DNA of 64,000 nt, taken from assembly GCA_954871525.1 (NCBI GenBank), contig OX940872.1:14469180-14533179 (forward strand), in the 5' to 3' direction. The notes below the pieces were generated by a model. That model worked only from the letters and a program-made list of their open reading frames with translations. It did not search any database and had not been told where the DNA came from. Source of the stretch: Parietaria judaica (lineage: Eukaryota; Streptophyta; Magnoliopsida; Rosales; Urticaceae). Shown here one piece after another: positions 13,218 through 23,616 of this stretch (position 1 is its first letter; each line of letters starts with the position of its first letter). A program made the position numbers and the translations under genes.

Positions 13218-13784
13218 TCATCTCCTGACACTGCCTCCTGACATTGCATGTTCATAGTTATCAAGTTTGTCACCCATGTCTTCATGAACTGCATCTCCTT
13301 CAATAGATGCAAGAAGATTCAGTTTCAGAGGAGGTTTACTATCTTTATTAGATCTACGAGATGTCTGTGTGTAATCAGGTTTCCCATTTTGCATGGGCAC
13401 ATCGTACATAGTAATGTCTCCTGACTGTTGTTCATCCTTATGAACTGAATTATCAGGGATGACGTTCACTATTTGGTTTTCACACATAATCTGATGATTT
13501 TGAGTGTAAACCGATGTTAGAACTTCTTCTGTGTCCATCTGAGGTTCATTCTGACTTTGTGGTTCTCGTTATTTTTGAAGAACAATTTCTATCACACTAG
13601 ACTTTATAGAGAGGGAGTCTTCGTCTAAGAAACCACAAGTTTTTGCTACAAAGATTTTGTGGCTGTGCTGGTGATAGAAGAAGTACCCAGAAGTTTCTTT
13701 TGGGTAGCCCAGAAGTGGCATTTAACAAATTAGGGCTCAGTTTCTCAGATGTTAACTTCTTGACATGAACTTCACATCTCCATA
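13218..13784 (-). pseudogene. Copia integrase C-terminus and linker, element F
   Basis: On the minus strand, next to 13784, is the integrase C-terminal block WRCEVHVKKLTSEKLSP. After a frameshift it continues with GYPKETSGYFFY, HKIFVAK and FLDED, the usual Copia GYPKET block. A frame at 13218-13538 follows that corresponds to the poorly conserved linker between integrase and RT. The integrase catalytic core is missing, because the fragment stops exactly where the A1 LTR begins (13785). It is not found on the far side of A1. Confidence 0.75.
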
Positions 13785-14569
13785 TGTTGGACATATGTGT
13801 CCTTAAACAAGATATTTATCAAATTGTAAAAGATTATGAAAAGTCGTTGAATTAAGATGATACTTATTATGTTAATCTTATTATAGTTTCTAGTAAAGTA
13901 AAATAGAATACTTGATTCCTTAGTTCATAAATGATGCAATTATGTTATTATTATCACAACAGAGTCATGTGAGGAAGAATTAATAAACATAATAAATGAA
14001 CTTAAAATGTCCGTGACCTGATTAACTGGGTGGGAGCCCATTAATCGGTAAGGTCATTAATGTGACTGAAGTGACAATCCTATCTGGATTATGTGCGTGT
14101 CAACACTCACTAGAAGTGCATTAAGTATGAAGCGTCTTCATACTGAACTGGACCTGACTTAAACTCAAGAAGTTATCATATCAGACCGTCACTGATAGCT
14201 TTAAGTTGAGTCACAAAATGATGATCAAATGGATATTGGTTCTAAGTCATGAGTTATCACGAGTCCAAGCTAGTGGCTTGATTGTTCTTTGATTTAACCG
14301 TTAAAGAACACAAGATATTACCGCTGTTCCCAACACTATTATTTTGGGAACATGATAGTCAGTAGTAAGGATAGCTTAATCATAGAAATGGGCATCACAC
14401 AACTCTCTTCAGAGTCACGATGATTCCTTTGATTGTCAGTGGTGAGAAGTGAGAGGTACCCGTGTGCAACTTAACCGCCTGCTCATGTGTGAGTCGTCAA
14501 GTGAAAGGATAATAACCCAAATTTGATTGTATCAATGGACACCCTGCTGTTATAAGGGAATAATATATA

Positions 14570-14663
14570 CCGTATCACTAAAGAGTGCAGCCTCGCGTCT
14601 ATAGTGGAATTACTTCGAGGTTTGACGAACAACTAGCAGTTCGTTAGAGCTTAAGTGATACGG
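14570..14663 (+). promoter_or_regulatory. Conserved three-stem palindromic fold in LTR U3
   Basis: Outer arms CCGTATCACT (14570-14579) and AGTGATACGG (14654-14663) are exact reverse complements. Inside lie CCTCG (14591-14595) with CGAGG (14616-14620), and ACGAAC (14625-14630) with GTTCGT (14639-14644). The same layout occurs at 21823-21915, 53537-53630 and 60967-61060. It also occurs with different paired bases in family B (33781-33870, 1726-1816). The function is unknown. In a genomic transcript this part would be present once, near the 3' end. Confidence 0.7.
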
Positions 14664-15874
14664 GTCCACGGTCCCCAGGATAGCTCCGTAACGGGTGATA
14701 TGTACGTGATTAAAATACATTATGGATAATGTTTAATCATTTGGCTCAACTTATATAATTGACAGGTCTGTGTCAGACGTCAGATAGTTTTATCGTCAGC
14801 GTGGCAAAAGTACCATATTTTGGTAAACGAAATTAACTGATAAAAATAAAATTAGAATTTAGATTTTCTAACAGCACCATATTGTTGTAAACTAAATTTT
14901 AAGCAACTTTTCTTTTTGCACTAAGTCATTCAGACTTACGGTTTGTGATTTATGGATTTTGTAAGTTTATGACTCGGTTCGATAAACTATGAAATTAAAT
15001 CACATGTCACGAATTTAAATGATGGTGTGGCACCATGAAATTTAATGTGTGATATCTAGATCAAGTTTTATTAATATAATTTAATTATTTGGATTTAATT
15101 ATTAATATCTAATTAATAATTATAATAATTAAAAGATTTATATTAATAAGTAAAAATATATATTTATATATTCATATATGTGTAAATTCGAATTAGGATT
15201 TGGTAAAAAAAAACCCTAGATAATTGGATATTTTATATTTGCGGCACAAGTACCTAATGTTTTGGTATTTTGGCAAAACCCTAAAATCAAGTTAATCCAT
15301 TGGATCGGTAATGATTTAATATCAACCGTTGGATTGAGATAATTGATTTGAACCCTAAATGTAATTCGAAATTGAAGCTTGGTGACCAAGTTTAGATATT
15401 TCGAATTATCTTAATGAATTGTGTCTGTTGGATCGGTTTTGAGATTTAATCTTTACCGTCGGATTAGAAATTAATTAATATTATACATATAATATATAAT
15501 TCGAATAATTATGAGGATAAGAATTCTAATTAGGGTTTCAGTTAAACCCTAGGGCATTTGATTTTATCCCTAATTTATTTTATCCATTGGATTAGTTTAA
15601 GATATATTCTTAACCATTGGATCTAGATAATCATCAACAAATTCGAATTTTAATATATATTTATATATATAATTCGAATTTAATTAATATGATGATAAGA
15701 TCAAATATTTTGATCTTATCATGTATTATTATCTAATTAAATCCCTGATTAATTTTATCCATTGGATTTAGATGAGATTGAATCTGGACCATTGGATTGA
15801 AATAATTAATTATATTTAATAATAAATTTCGAATAAAGAGAGGGAAAATCTCCAAATCGGTTACAGCTTGAGCC

Positions 15875-15883
15875 TATAAATAG
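15875..15883 (+). promoter_or_regulatory. LTR TATA box
   Basis: TATAAATAG in the context GCCTATAAATAGGAGGC, repeated in the 3' LTR (about 23142), as TATAAAAGG in the solo LTR (about 29773), and on the minus strand in A2 (about 52490 and 59930). Its position about 470 bp before the LTR end fits a Pol II promoter at the U3/R boundary. Confidence 0.75.
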
Positions 15884-16349
15884 GAGGCTCATTCTACACA
15901 TTTTACACACCTTCCCCGGAGCAAAAAATCGAGCTTTCCCTCTCTCTTTAGGGTCCTCCCGGCGAAGCCCACGCTTCGGTGCGAGGATTCCAGGAGAATA
16001 TCCCGGAAGATCACGGGAGTTTCCCTCAGCTCCGGCGGAGCCATGCCCAAGTCAGAACGCGCAGCCGAAATCGTCTTTGAGGTACGGCCTTATGCATTGG
16101 GTCAATAAAAGCAACCATTTACTGCTTCCTATTTATTTCCTATTCGACTAGATTATTAATAATAATTATGAAATATTAAATTCGAAATATTTATCGGATT
16201 TTAACGAAATGATTATTAGCCGATATCTGTGTCGCCGGTCCAGTAAAAAGTTTTCAGCTTTAAAATAAATTTTTAAATGTTACCGGGACGCCTCGGAGGC
16301 TATTATCGTGGTAAGGAAGTCGGACTGATACCACCGATTTCCCAATAAT

Positions 16350-16362
16350 TGCTATCAGAGCC
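16350..16362 (+). promoter_or_regulatory. Primer-binding site, initiator tRNA-Met type
   Basis: TGCTATCAGAGCC differs at one base from the Copia consensus TGGTATCAGAGCC and sits 2 bp after the LTR end, as in A2, where the match is perfect (59218-59230 on the minus strand). It fixes the direction of the element. Confidence 0.85.
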
Positions 16363-18130
16363 ATGGTTAAAGGTTAAATAATTACGTAATTTAATTTAAC
16401 GGTTTAAAGAACTAATTATTTGATGAATAAATTAATAATTAAAATTGAAATTGAATTTCGAGATTTTTTATTATTAATTTAAAATTAGATAATTTCCCGA
16501 CCCGAAATGTCGGACCGGGAAAATTGGCCGGGCTGGGAGGTGCAGCCCAACCCGTGGCAAAGGAAGACCACGGGCTGCCGCTACAGCCCTAGGGTCGAAC
16601 CCTAGGTGCCCTGACGTGCGGCCCACGCTGCCCAGCAGCGGAATGGGCCCGCGGGGTTGGTACTAAGCCTACGCTGCCCTAGACCTTTCCGAGGGCTAGG
16701 TGCGGCTTTCCTAGGGCAGTGGGCCCGGGCTTAGGCGCAGAGGGCCCACGTGCAATAATTTAACTATGGGTCTGAATTTAATTCTGACCCGGTACTCTTG
16801 GAATAAATAAATATTAATTATTCTTGAAATGAAATAACTATGAATTAAATTAATTATGATTAATTAATTGAAAATAAAATATGGATGTTATTTATGGATA
16901 AATAACATTGACTTATTTTATATAATTCATAAAATTAAATATGGATATTATTTAATGATTAAATAATATTCTTATTTAATATTAAAATATGGATGATAAT
17001 TCTTAGGAATGATATCATTGACTTATTTTAAATTTTCATAAATAATTATTATGAAGCCATAATGTAATTTAATGATTATTCTTGTTGAATAAGAATCATT
17101 AAAATCTAATTATAAATATTCATCATAGATATAATTTGCTATAACCTATTTTCATAACCCGTAAACATAGTGCCTATGTTTTATCATTATTAATATGTCG
17201 AATTAAGGATAGATATAAATAATAAAGAGTAAATGTAAAGTGTTCATTATTAGTCGGAAAAATCTCAATCGTACAATCTTGTTTGAGGAAGAGGTAATCA
17301 AAAGTGGGGCCGGTTAACCATCCACTTTTGGGTGACCTGTTAGGACCCTTCCCATCTACCTGGAGAGAGTATGATTGACCTATCACTACCGACAAAATGA
17401 TGAACACTATAATCATTGAGGCTTTCTATAAATATACGTGTCGTAATTAATAAAGCCAAAATATAAAATTTTAATGTGTCATTATAGAGAGTTTATAATA
17501 AGTTTTAAATAACTTAGTCGAATTTAAAAACGTTAATTCATTTAAAACAATGGAAAGTGTAGAATATATCAAAAGGTCTCCATTATTACTGTCACAAGGT
17601 ATGCTGACCACACCGCCTCGAGTCACCTTCGTGTGACCACTCCTCAGGAAAAGTGTGCTTGTGGAAGGTTTGACACTGTGATAGTTCCAGAAGAATATGG
17701 GGACGGAGAAATCTTGGAAATGGACCGCGAGTCATCTTTGTATGATCATTCCTTAAGGACGATGTTTCTAAGAGGATCCCGAGAACCAAAAATAATGGCT
17801 TAAGCTTGCACGGAAGTTGGTGCTTCCCGACCGTCTGTGGTGATAGTGAATAATCATAGAGAACTGTGGTGGTTCTTATTTTGAGAATTAATTAAGTTTA
17901 TGACTAAAACTTAGTTTAACCAAACTACACAGTTGATACCGCGAGTCACCTTAGAGTGACCATGCCTTAAGGACGGCAACGGTGTGTACAGTCGGTTAAA
18001 TTATCACAAAATAGTTAAAGGGTTTAGTTAACGTTTTCCCGAGAACATGTTTGCATCATGTAACTATTTCGAACCAATAATTTACCTAAAACATTCTACC
18101 TATAATAAAGTTTAATAAGTTTCTTTTTCA
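16363..18130 (+). other. A1 leader: GC island and stem-loop arrays, non-coding
   Basis: About 1.8 kb without a coding frame lies between the primer-binding site and the first ATG. A GC-rich island at about 16495-16760 is rich in GGGCCC and CCTAGG words. Next come four AT-rich stem-loops (16885-16908, 16945-16969, 16993-17018, 17071-17100), each preceded by ATGGAT-like or related sequence. Then come three short hairpins of GTCAC...GTGAC type (17622-17637, 17731-17746, 17945-17960). The same order of parts, in reverse orientation, is found in A2 at 57461-59217. Minus-strand open frames at 17174-17416 and 17592-17789 are chance. Confidence 0.7.
16885..17100 (+). repeat. Array of four AT stem-loops
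   Basis: Units: ATGTTATTTAT/ATAAATAACAT with a 2-nt loop, ATATTATTTAA/TTAAATAATAT with a 3-nt loop, ATGATA-ATTC/GAAT-TATCAT with a 2-nt bulge, and AATGATT-ATTC/GAAT-AATCATT with a 3-nt bulge. They are linked by TTGACTTATTTTA-like spacers. A2 has four counterparts at 58363-58576. Confidence 0.7.
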
Positions 18131-18940
18131 ATGCCAGTTAAAATGTCTGATCCGATTAACATCCCGGATAATGATCAAGATTCCGTTACCTCCTATTCAC
18201 CGCTTGAGCAAGAGTCTGAAGAGCCACTGACGATCTTTGAGAAAGATTCTGAATAGTTCAAATATGATGTTGAGTATAATTTACTCACTCACTATTTCAG
18301 CCAGTATCTTCTCAAAAGTCAGGCCTTCAAGAATGCTATGCTCAAGACATCTCATGATGAAATTGAGAGACTATTAATGAAAGTGAATAAAGTAACGGGA
18401 CTTGTCAGTGAGGCTGTTGCAAAAGATAACAAAAGGAAGACTGAATCGAAAGCCGAACCTAGAAGAAAAGAAAGAAAAGTTGGTCTGTCAGCAATGTGTT
18501 TCCAGTGTGGAACAAATCCGAGAATGAAGGGCCAGTTTAGATTTTAAATCCGAGAGTAAAATTTTATTGGAAGAGATTTTATCTCAGATCCATAGATTAA
18601 AATTACATAACATTGCAAGTATTTTTCAATGCAGAAGTGGCTTCTGCTAAGATGAAAAATGGACATGGAGCCTTATGCATTGAATGCTGGCTCAAACCAA
18701 GGGAAAATGGGCATACTATGTGCCGAGAGTGCTTATGGGCTTGGAGAGGTAATGACTCCCTTGTTAACCCCAAAATTAGTTTTTTATTGGTGAGATTATT
18801 CTCGGATCCATAGAGTAAAAATATAACATGCTTTCTTTTTCTTTTCAGGTGGCTGGAGTTCCTGCAATGGGAGCTCAATTCCAAACGATAGCGAGTATTA
18901 TTCGAGTCCCTCGAAGAAGGAAACTTGCTTTTTAGTTTAA
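18131..18940 (+). pseudogene. Unidentified three-exon ORF with Cys-rich motifs inside A1
   Basis: I do not recognise this gene. The ATG at 18131 opens a frame of acidic, then Lys-rich sequence ending in CFQCGTNPRMKG. A TAG at 18254-18256 interrupts it. Two introns are suggested. The first (18535-18634) has GT...AG ends. The second (18749-18848) has GTAATG and a long pyrimidine tract before CAG. Both are exactly 100 nt and resemble each other. Exon 2 repeats the Cys motif (CIECWLKPRENGH, CRECLWAWRG). Splicing to exon 3 keeps the frame open to TAA at 18938-18940, ending in KKETCFLV. Exon 1 to exon 2 is out of frame by one base. It sits where gag, protease and integrase should be. It could be a captured host gene fragment or a diverged gag; capture seems more likely because introns do not normally survive retrotransposition. 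Confidence 0.5.
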
Positions 18941-19416
18941 TTCGATTTAAGTTTATTGTTATCATTGTTTTTGTTTTCAATAAGACCTCAGTTTATTTGT
19001 TTCATATGTTTGTTGCTTTGAATAATTCTTTATCAATGAAAGTTATTATTTTGAATTATTCACAATATTCATATAAATAAACACCTGACATGCTACTTTA
19101 TTCAAACAGTCTCCAATGATTATAATCGTCTCAATTCATGTGTAATTGAACATCACTTTTTTTTCATCACGATGATTAAAAGAAAATGAATTTAAAGATT
19201 ATCATCATGTAATTGACAACAATGACTGTTGTTATAATAGAGTGTGGAAACCACGGTCCCAGGATTAGAACCAAGTGATACTCAGACGTATTGGGAGGTC
19301 AATTAATATTAACAACAGTACGAGTAATCGCGTTTTGAGTTTCATTAAAAACTCTGGGAATACTCAGACGTAGTGGAAGGTTCTTATGAAAGGTTAAACA
19401 CTACGAGTAAACCTGG
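18941..19416 (+). other. A1 segment between the three-exon ORF and RT
   Basis: Non-coding as it stands. From about 19205 it matches A2 (minus strand, around 55830-55940), with shared words such as GGAAACCAC and ACTCAGACGTA, so the original Copia body resumes there. Between 18941 and about 19200 a CAATAAG signal (18979) and AT-rich sequence could be the 3' end of the inserted gene. Confidence 0.5.
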
Positions 19417-21033
19417 TTGGTATTTGACATAGATGTTTCAAAGACTAGTGTTGAAGATCCCATAAGCTACAAGGAAGATATGGTGGAGCTTGATAAGGGA
19501 GAATGGCAGGAAGTCATGAACCAAGAAATAGAATCAATGGATTCTAATGAAGTCTGGGAACTTGTAGACTTACCTGATGGTTTCAAAACCATTTGGAACA
19601 AATGGGTATACAAGAGAAAGAGAGGAGTGGACGGGAAGGTTGAAACCTTCAAGGCTAGACTAGTGGCAAAGGGTTTTACCTAGAGAGAAGGTATTGATTT
19701 CGATGAGACCTTTGCTCCAGTCGCTAAGTACAAGTCCATCTGGATTCTCATGGCCATAGCCTGTAGTCTCAATTACGAGATTTGGAAGATGGACGTCAAA
19801 ACCGCATTCTTGAACGGGTACATTGACGAAAACATATATATGGACCAATCAGAAGGGTTCGTGCACCAGGGTCAAGAAAGGAAAGTTTGCAGATTACTCA
19901 AGTCTATTTATGGATTGAAGCAAGCTTCCAGATCTTGGAATTTAAGGTTTGATGAGACCATCAAGACCTATGGATTCATTCAGAATGAATTTGAAGCCTG
20001 CATTTATAAACTCAATGATGAGTCCGTGGAAATTTTTTTTGTTTTATATGTCGACGATATTCTTCTCATTGGAAATAGTGTGAAGAGATTATCGGACGTT
20101 AAAGCGTGGCTATCTACGCAATTCTAAATGAAGGATATGGGAGAAGCCAATTATGTTCATGGGATCCGTATTTTTAGGGATCGCAATAACATGTTTCTAG
20201 CCTTATCACAAGCAGCTTACATTGATAAGGTGGTTGAACGTTTTGCAATGACAAACTCCATGGGCGGTAATTTACCAACCAGGCATGGAGTGTTCCTTAG
20301 CAGGAAACAGTGTCCAACTTCTCAAGAAGAGCAAGACGAGATGAGGCGGGTGCCCTATGCTTCAGCAGTGGGAAGTCTGATGTATGCTATGCAGTGTACT
20401 AGGCCAGACATCTGTTACGCTGTGGGAATAGTTAGTAGATACCAATCTAACCCTGGTATGGTTCACTGGAATGCACTGAAAAACCTTCTCAAGTATCTTT
20501 GGAGAACGAGAGACTATATGTTAGTTTTTTCAGGTTCAGATCTGAATCCACTAGGATACACTGACTCAGATTTTATGTCTAACAAAGACGCGAGAAAATC
20601 AATGTCGGGAGCAGTGTACACCCTTGCTGGTGGAGCGATATTCTGGAGAATCGTAAATCAATCCTGTATAGCAAATTCCACAATGGAAGCTTAATATGTG
20701 GTTGCCTGTGAAGCAGCCAAGGAATCAATTTGGCTAAAGAATTTCTACATGGAACTGGGTGTAGTCCCAGATGTAGATGGACCACAAACGATGTACTGTG
20801 ATAACAGTGGTGCTGTGGCGAATTCTAAAGAGCCCAGAGACCATAACAAGGCAAAACATATAGAAAGGAAATACCATATCATAAGAGAAATAGTGCGTCG
20901 TGGGGACGTACGGGTTGTGAAAATAACTTCGGAACACAATCTGGCTGATCCATTTACCAAGACGTTGCCAGAGAAAATATTCAGGAGGCATCTAGAAAAT
21001 ATGGGCGTGAAAGACATGTGTCATCTTCTTTAA
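19417..21033 (+). pseudogene. pol: Copia (Tork-like) reverse transcriptase-RNase H, three nonsense codons
   Basis: One continuous frame of 539 codons, without frameshifts, broken only by TAG at 19681 and TAA at 20125 and 20692. The RT would copy element RNA into cDNA. Visible blocks: NEVWELVDLPDG, CKW-equivalent NKWVYKRKRG, FKARLVAKG, MDVKTAFLNGYIDENIYM, SIYGLKQASRSW and the catalytic YVDD at 20047-20058, all intact. Then come the linker with RPDICYAVGIVSRYQSNPG, and RNase H with GYTDSDF, STMEA, YVVACEAAKES, YCDNSGA and the DPFTKTLPEKIF end. Lineage wording resembles the Tork group of Copia, by memory of family motifs only. Gag, protease and integrase are absent upstream, so A1 could not move alone even without the stops. 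It ends 6 bp before the polypurine tract. Confidence 0.9.
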
Positions 21034-21039
21034 GTACAA

Positions 21040-21048
21040 GTGGGAGAT
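21040..21048 (+). promoter_or_regulatory. Polypurine tract of A1
   Basis: GTGGGAGAT directly before the 3' LTR, 6 bp after the RNase H stop. The same tract, as ATCTCCCAC, precedes the 3' LTR of A2 on the minus strand at 54502-54510. It would prime plus-strand DNA synthesis. Confidence 0.8.
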
Positions 21049-23616
21049 TTCAGGACATATGTATCCTTAAACAAGATATTTATCTAATTGTAAAAGATTA
21101 TGACAAGTCGTTGAATAAAGATGATACTTATTATGTTAATCTTATTATAGTTTCTCGTAGAGTAAAATAGAATGTTTGATTCCTTAGTTCATAAAGGATG
21201 CAATTATGCTAATATTATCACAAAAGAGTGGATGTGATGAAGAATTAATAATCATAATAAATGAACTTAAAATGTCCGTGACCTGATTAACTGGGTGGGA
21301 GCCCATTAATCGTGTAAGGTCATTAATGTGACTAAGTGACAATCCTATTCTGGATTATGTGTGTGTCACACTCACTAGAATCACAAAATTATGATCAAAT
21401 GGATATTAGTTCTAAGTCCTGAGTGATCATGAGTCCTAGCTACTGGCTTGATTTTTCTTTGATTTAACCGTTAAAGAACACAAGATATTACCGCTGTTCC
21501 CAACACTATTATTTTGGGAACATGATAGTCAGCAGTAAGGATAGCTTGATCATAGAAATGGACATCACACAGCTCTCTTCAGATTCATGATGATTCCCTT
21601 GATTGTCAGTGGTAAGAAGTGAGAGGTACCCGTGCGCAACTTATGAATCGAAACCATAAGTGGGTTGCTCATAATATTACTGACTGAGTCAAGGAAGAAA
21701 ATGCAATGAGGGGCATTACGGTAAAAACCGACTGCTCATGTGTGAGTCATCAAGTGAAAGGACAATAGCACGAATTTGATTGTATCAATGGACATCCTGC
21801 TGTTATAAAGGAATAATATATACCGTATCACTGAAGAGTGCAGCCTCGGGTCTATAGTGGAGTCACTTCGAGGTTTGACGAACAACTAGCAGTTCGTTGG
21901 AGCTTAAGTGATAGGGGTCCATGGTCCCCCTTAACGGATGATACGTACGTGACTAAAATACATTCTGGATAATTTTTAATCATTTGGCTCGACTTATAAA
22001 ACTGACAGGTCTGTGTTAGACGTCAGATAGTTTTATCGTCAGCGTGGAAAAAGTACCATATTTTGGTACACGGAATTAGCTGATAAAAAGAAAGTTATAA
22101 TTTAGATTTTCTAACAGCACCATTTAGTCCCACACCATGTTGTTCTAAGCAACTTTGCTTTTTGAACCAAGTCATTCAGACTTACGGTTTGTGATTTATG
22201 GATTTTCTAAGTTTATGACTCGGTTTGATAAACTATGAAATTAAATCACATGTCACGAATTTAAGTGATGGTGTGGGACCATGACATTTAATGTGTGATA
22301 TTGAGATCACGTTTCATTAATAATTTAAATATTTGGATATAATTATTAATATCTAATTAATAATTAAAAGATTTATATTAATAAATAAATAAATATATAT
22401 ATATATATATTTATATATATATTAAATTTGTAAATTCGAATTAGGGTTTGGGTAAATTTAAACTCTAGCTGATTCGAATGATGAGAATTGAAGATTCCAT
22501 ATTTGCGGCATAATTACATAATGTTTTGGTAATTTAGCAAAACCCTAAAATAAATTTAATCCATTGGATCGGTAATGATTTGATATCAACCGTTGGATTG
22601 AGATAATTGATTTAAACCCTAATTGTAATTAGAAATTGAAAGCTTGGTGACCAGGCTTACCTATTTCAAATTTGCTTAATTAATTGTGTCTGTTGGATCG
22701 GTTTTGAGATTTAATCTTTACCGTCGGATTACAAATTAATTAATATTATACGTATAATATATAATTCGAATAATGATGAGGATAAGAATTCTAATTAGGG
22801 TTTCAGTTAAACCCTAGGGCATTTGATTTTATCCCTAATTTATTTTATCCATTGGATTAGTTTAAGATATATTCTTAACCATTGGATCTAGATAATCATC
22901 AACAAATTCGAATTTTAATATATATTTATATATATAATTCGAATTTAATTAATATGATGATAAGATCAAATATTTTGATCTTATCATGTATTATTATCTA
23001 ATTAAATCCCTGATTAATTATATCCATTGGATTTAGATGAGATTGAATCTGGACCATTGGATTGAAATAATTAATTATATTTAATAATAAATTTCGAATA
23101 AAGAGAGGGAAAATCTCCAAATCGGTTACAGCTTGAGCCTATAAATAGGAGGCTCATTCTACACATTTTTCACACCTTCCCCAGAGCAAAAACTCGAGCT
23201 CTCCCTCTCTCTCTAGGGTTTGCGAGTTTTTTGCTTCTGAACTCTCTTCTGGTTCGGCTTAGGAGATATTTTTCTCCGGTGGCTTTAAAAGAACCGTCAG
23301 TTAAATTTAGCGACGGAGTCCTGCCAGGGAAGCCCACCCTTCGGTACGAGGAGTCCAGGAGAATATCCCAGAAGATCACAGGAGTTTCCCTCATGATCGG
23401 CGGAGCCCTTCCCGAGTTCAGAACGCGCAGCCGGAATCGTCAACTGAGGTACGACCTTATGCATTGGGTCAATAAATCCAACCATTTACTCGATATCCGT
23501 GTCGTCGGGCCGGTAACAAATTTTCCGCTTTAAAATAATTTTTTAAATATTACCGGGACGCCTCAGAGGCTAATTTCGATGTAATGAAGTTGGGAATCAA
23601 ACCCCGATTTCCAACA
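21049..23616 (+). mobile_element. Element A1, 3' LTR
   Basis: Pairs with 13785-16347. The first bases are TTCAGGACAT instead of TGTTGGACAT; the end is the family-typical TTTCCAACA. Divergence is uneven: the first kilobase differs by several percent and has deletions, whereas 22750-23165 is almost identical to 15490-15900. It holds the three-stem fold (21823-21915, one mismatch), a TATA box near 23142 and AATAAA near 23472. The following five bases AGGGG do not match the CCATA before the 5' LTR. Confidence 0.9.

Larger units (their letters stand above)
13785..16347 (+). mobile_element. Element A1, 5' LTR (Copia, family A)
   Basis: A 2.56-kb LTR starting TGTTGGACATATGTGTCC and ending CCCAATA, followed by a tRNA-Met primer-binding site. 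It matches 21049-23616 along its length apart from indels, and also 27635-30345 and both LTRs of A2. It carries a TATAAATAG box at 15875-15883, a splice-donor-like GAGGTACGG near 16079 and an AATAAA signal at 16104-16109, all at the same positions in the other copies. The five bases before it are CCATA. Compared with the 3' LTR it lacks about 100 bp after the TATA region. Confidence 0.9.

Noticed and set aside
20734..21017. Two minus-strand frames opposite the A1 RNase H
   Set aside because: Shadows of the plus-strand RNase H frame, which carries the conserved motifs.
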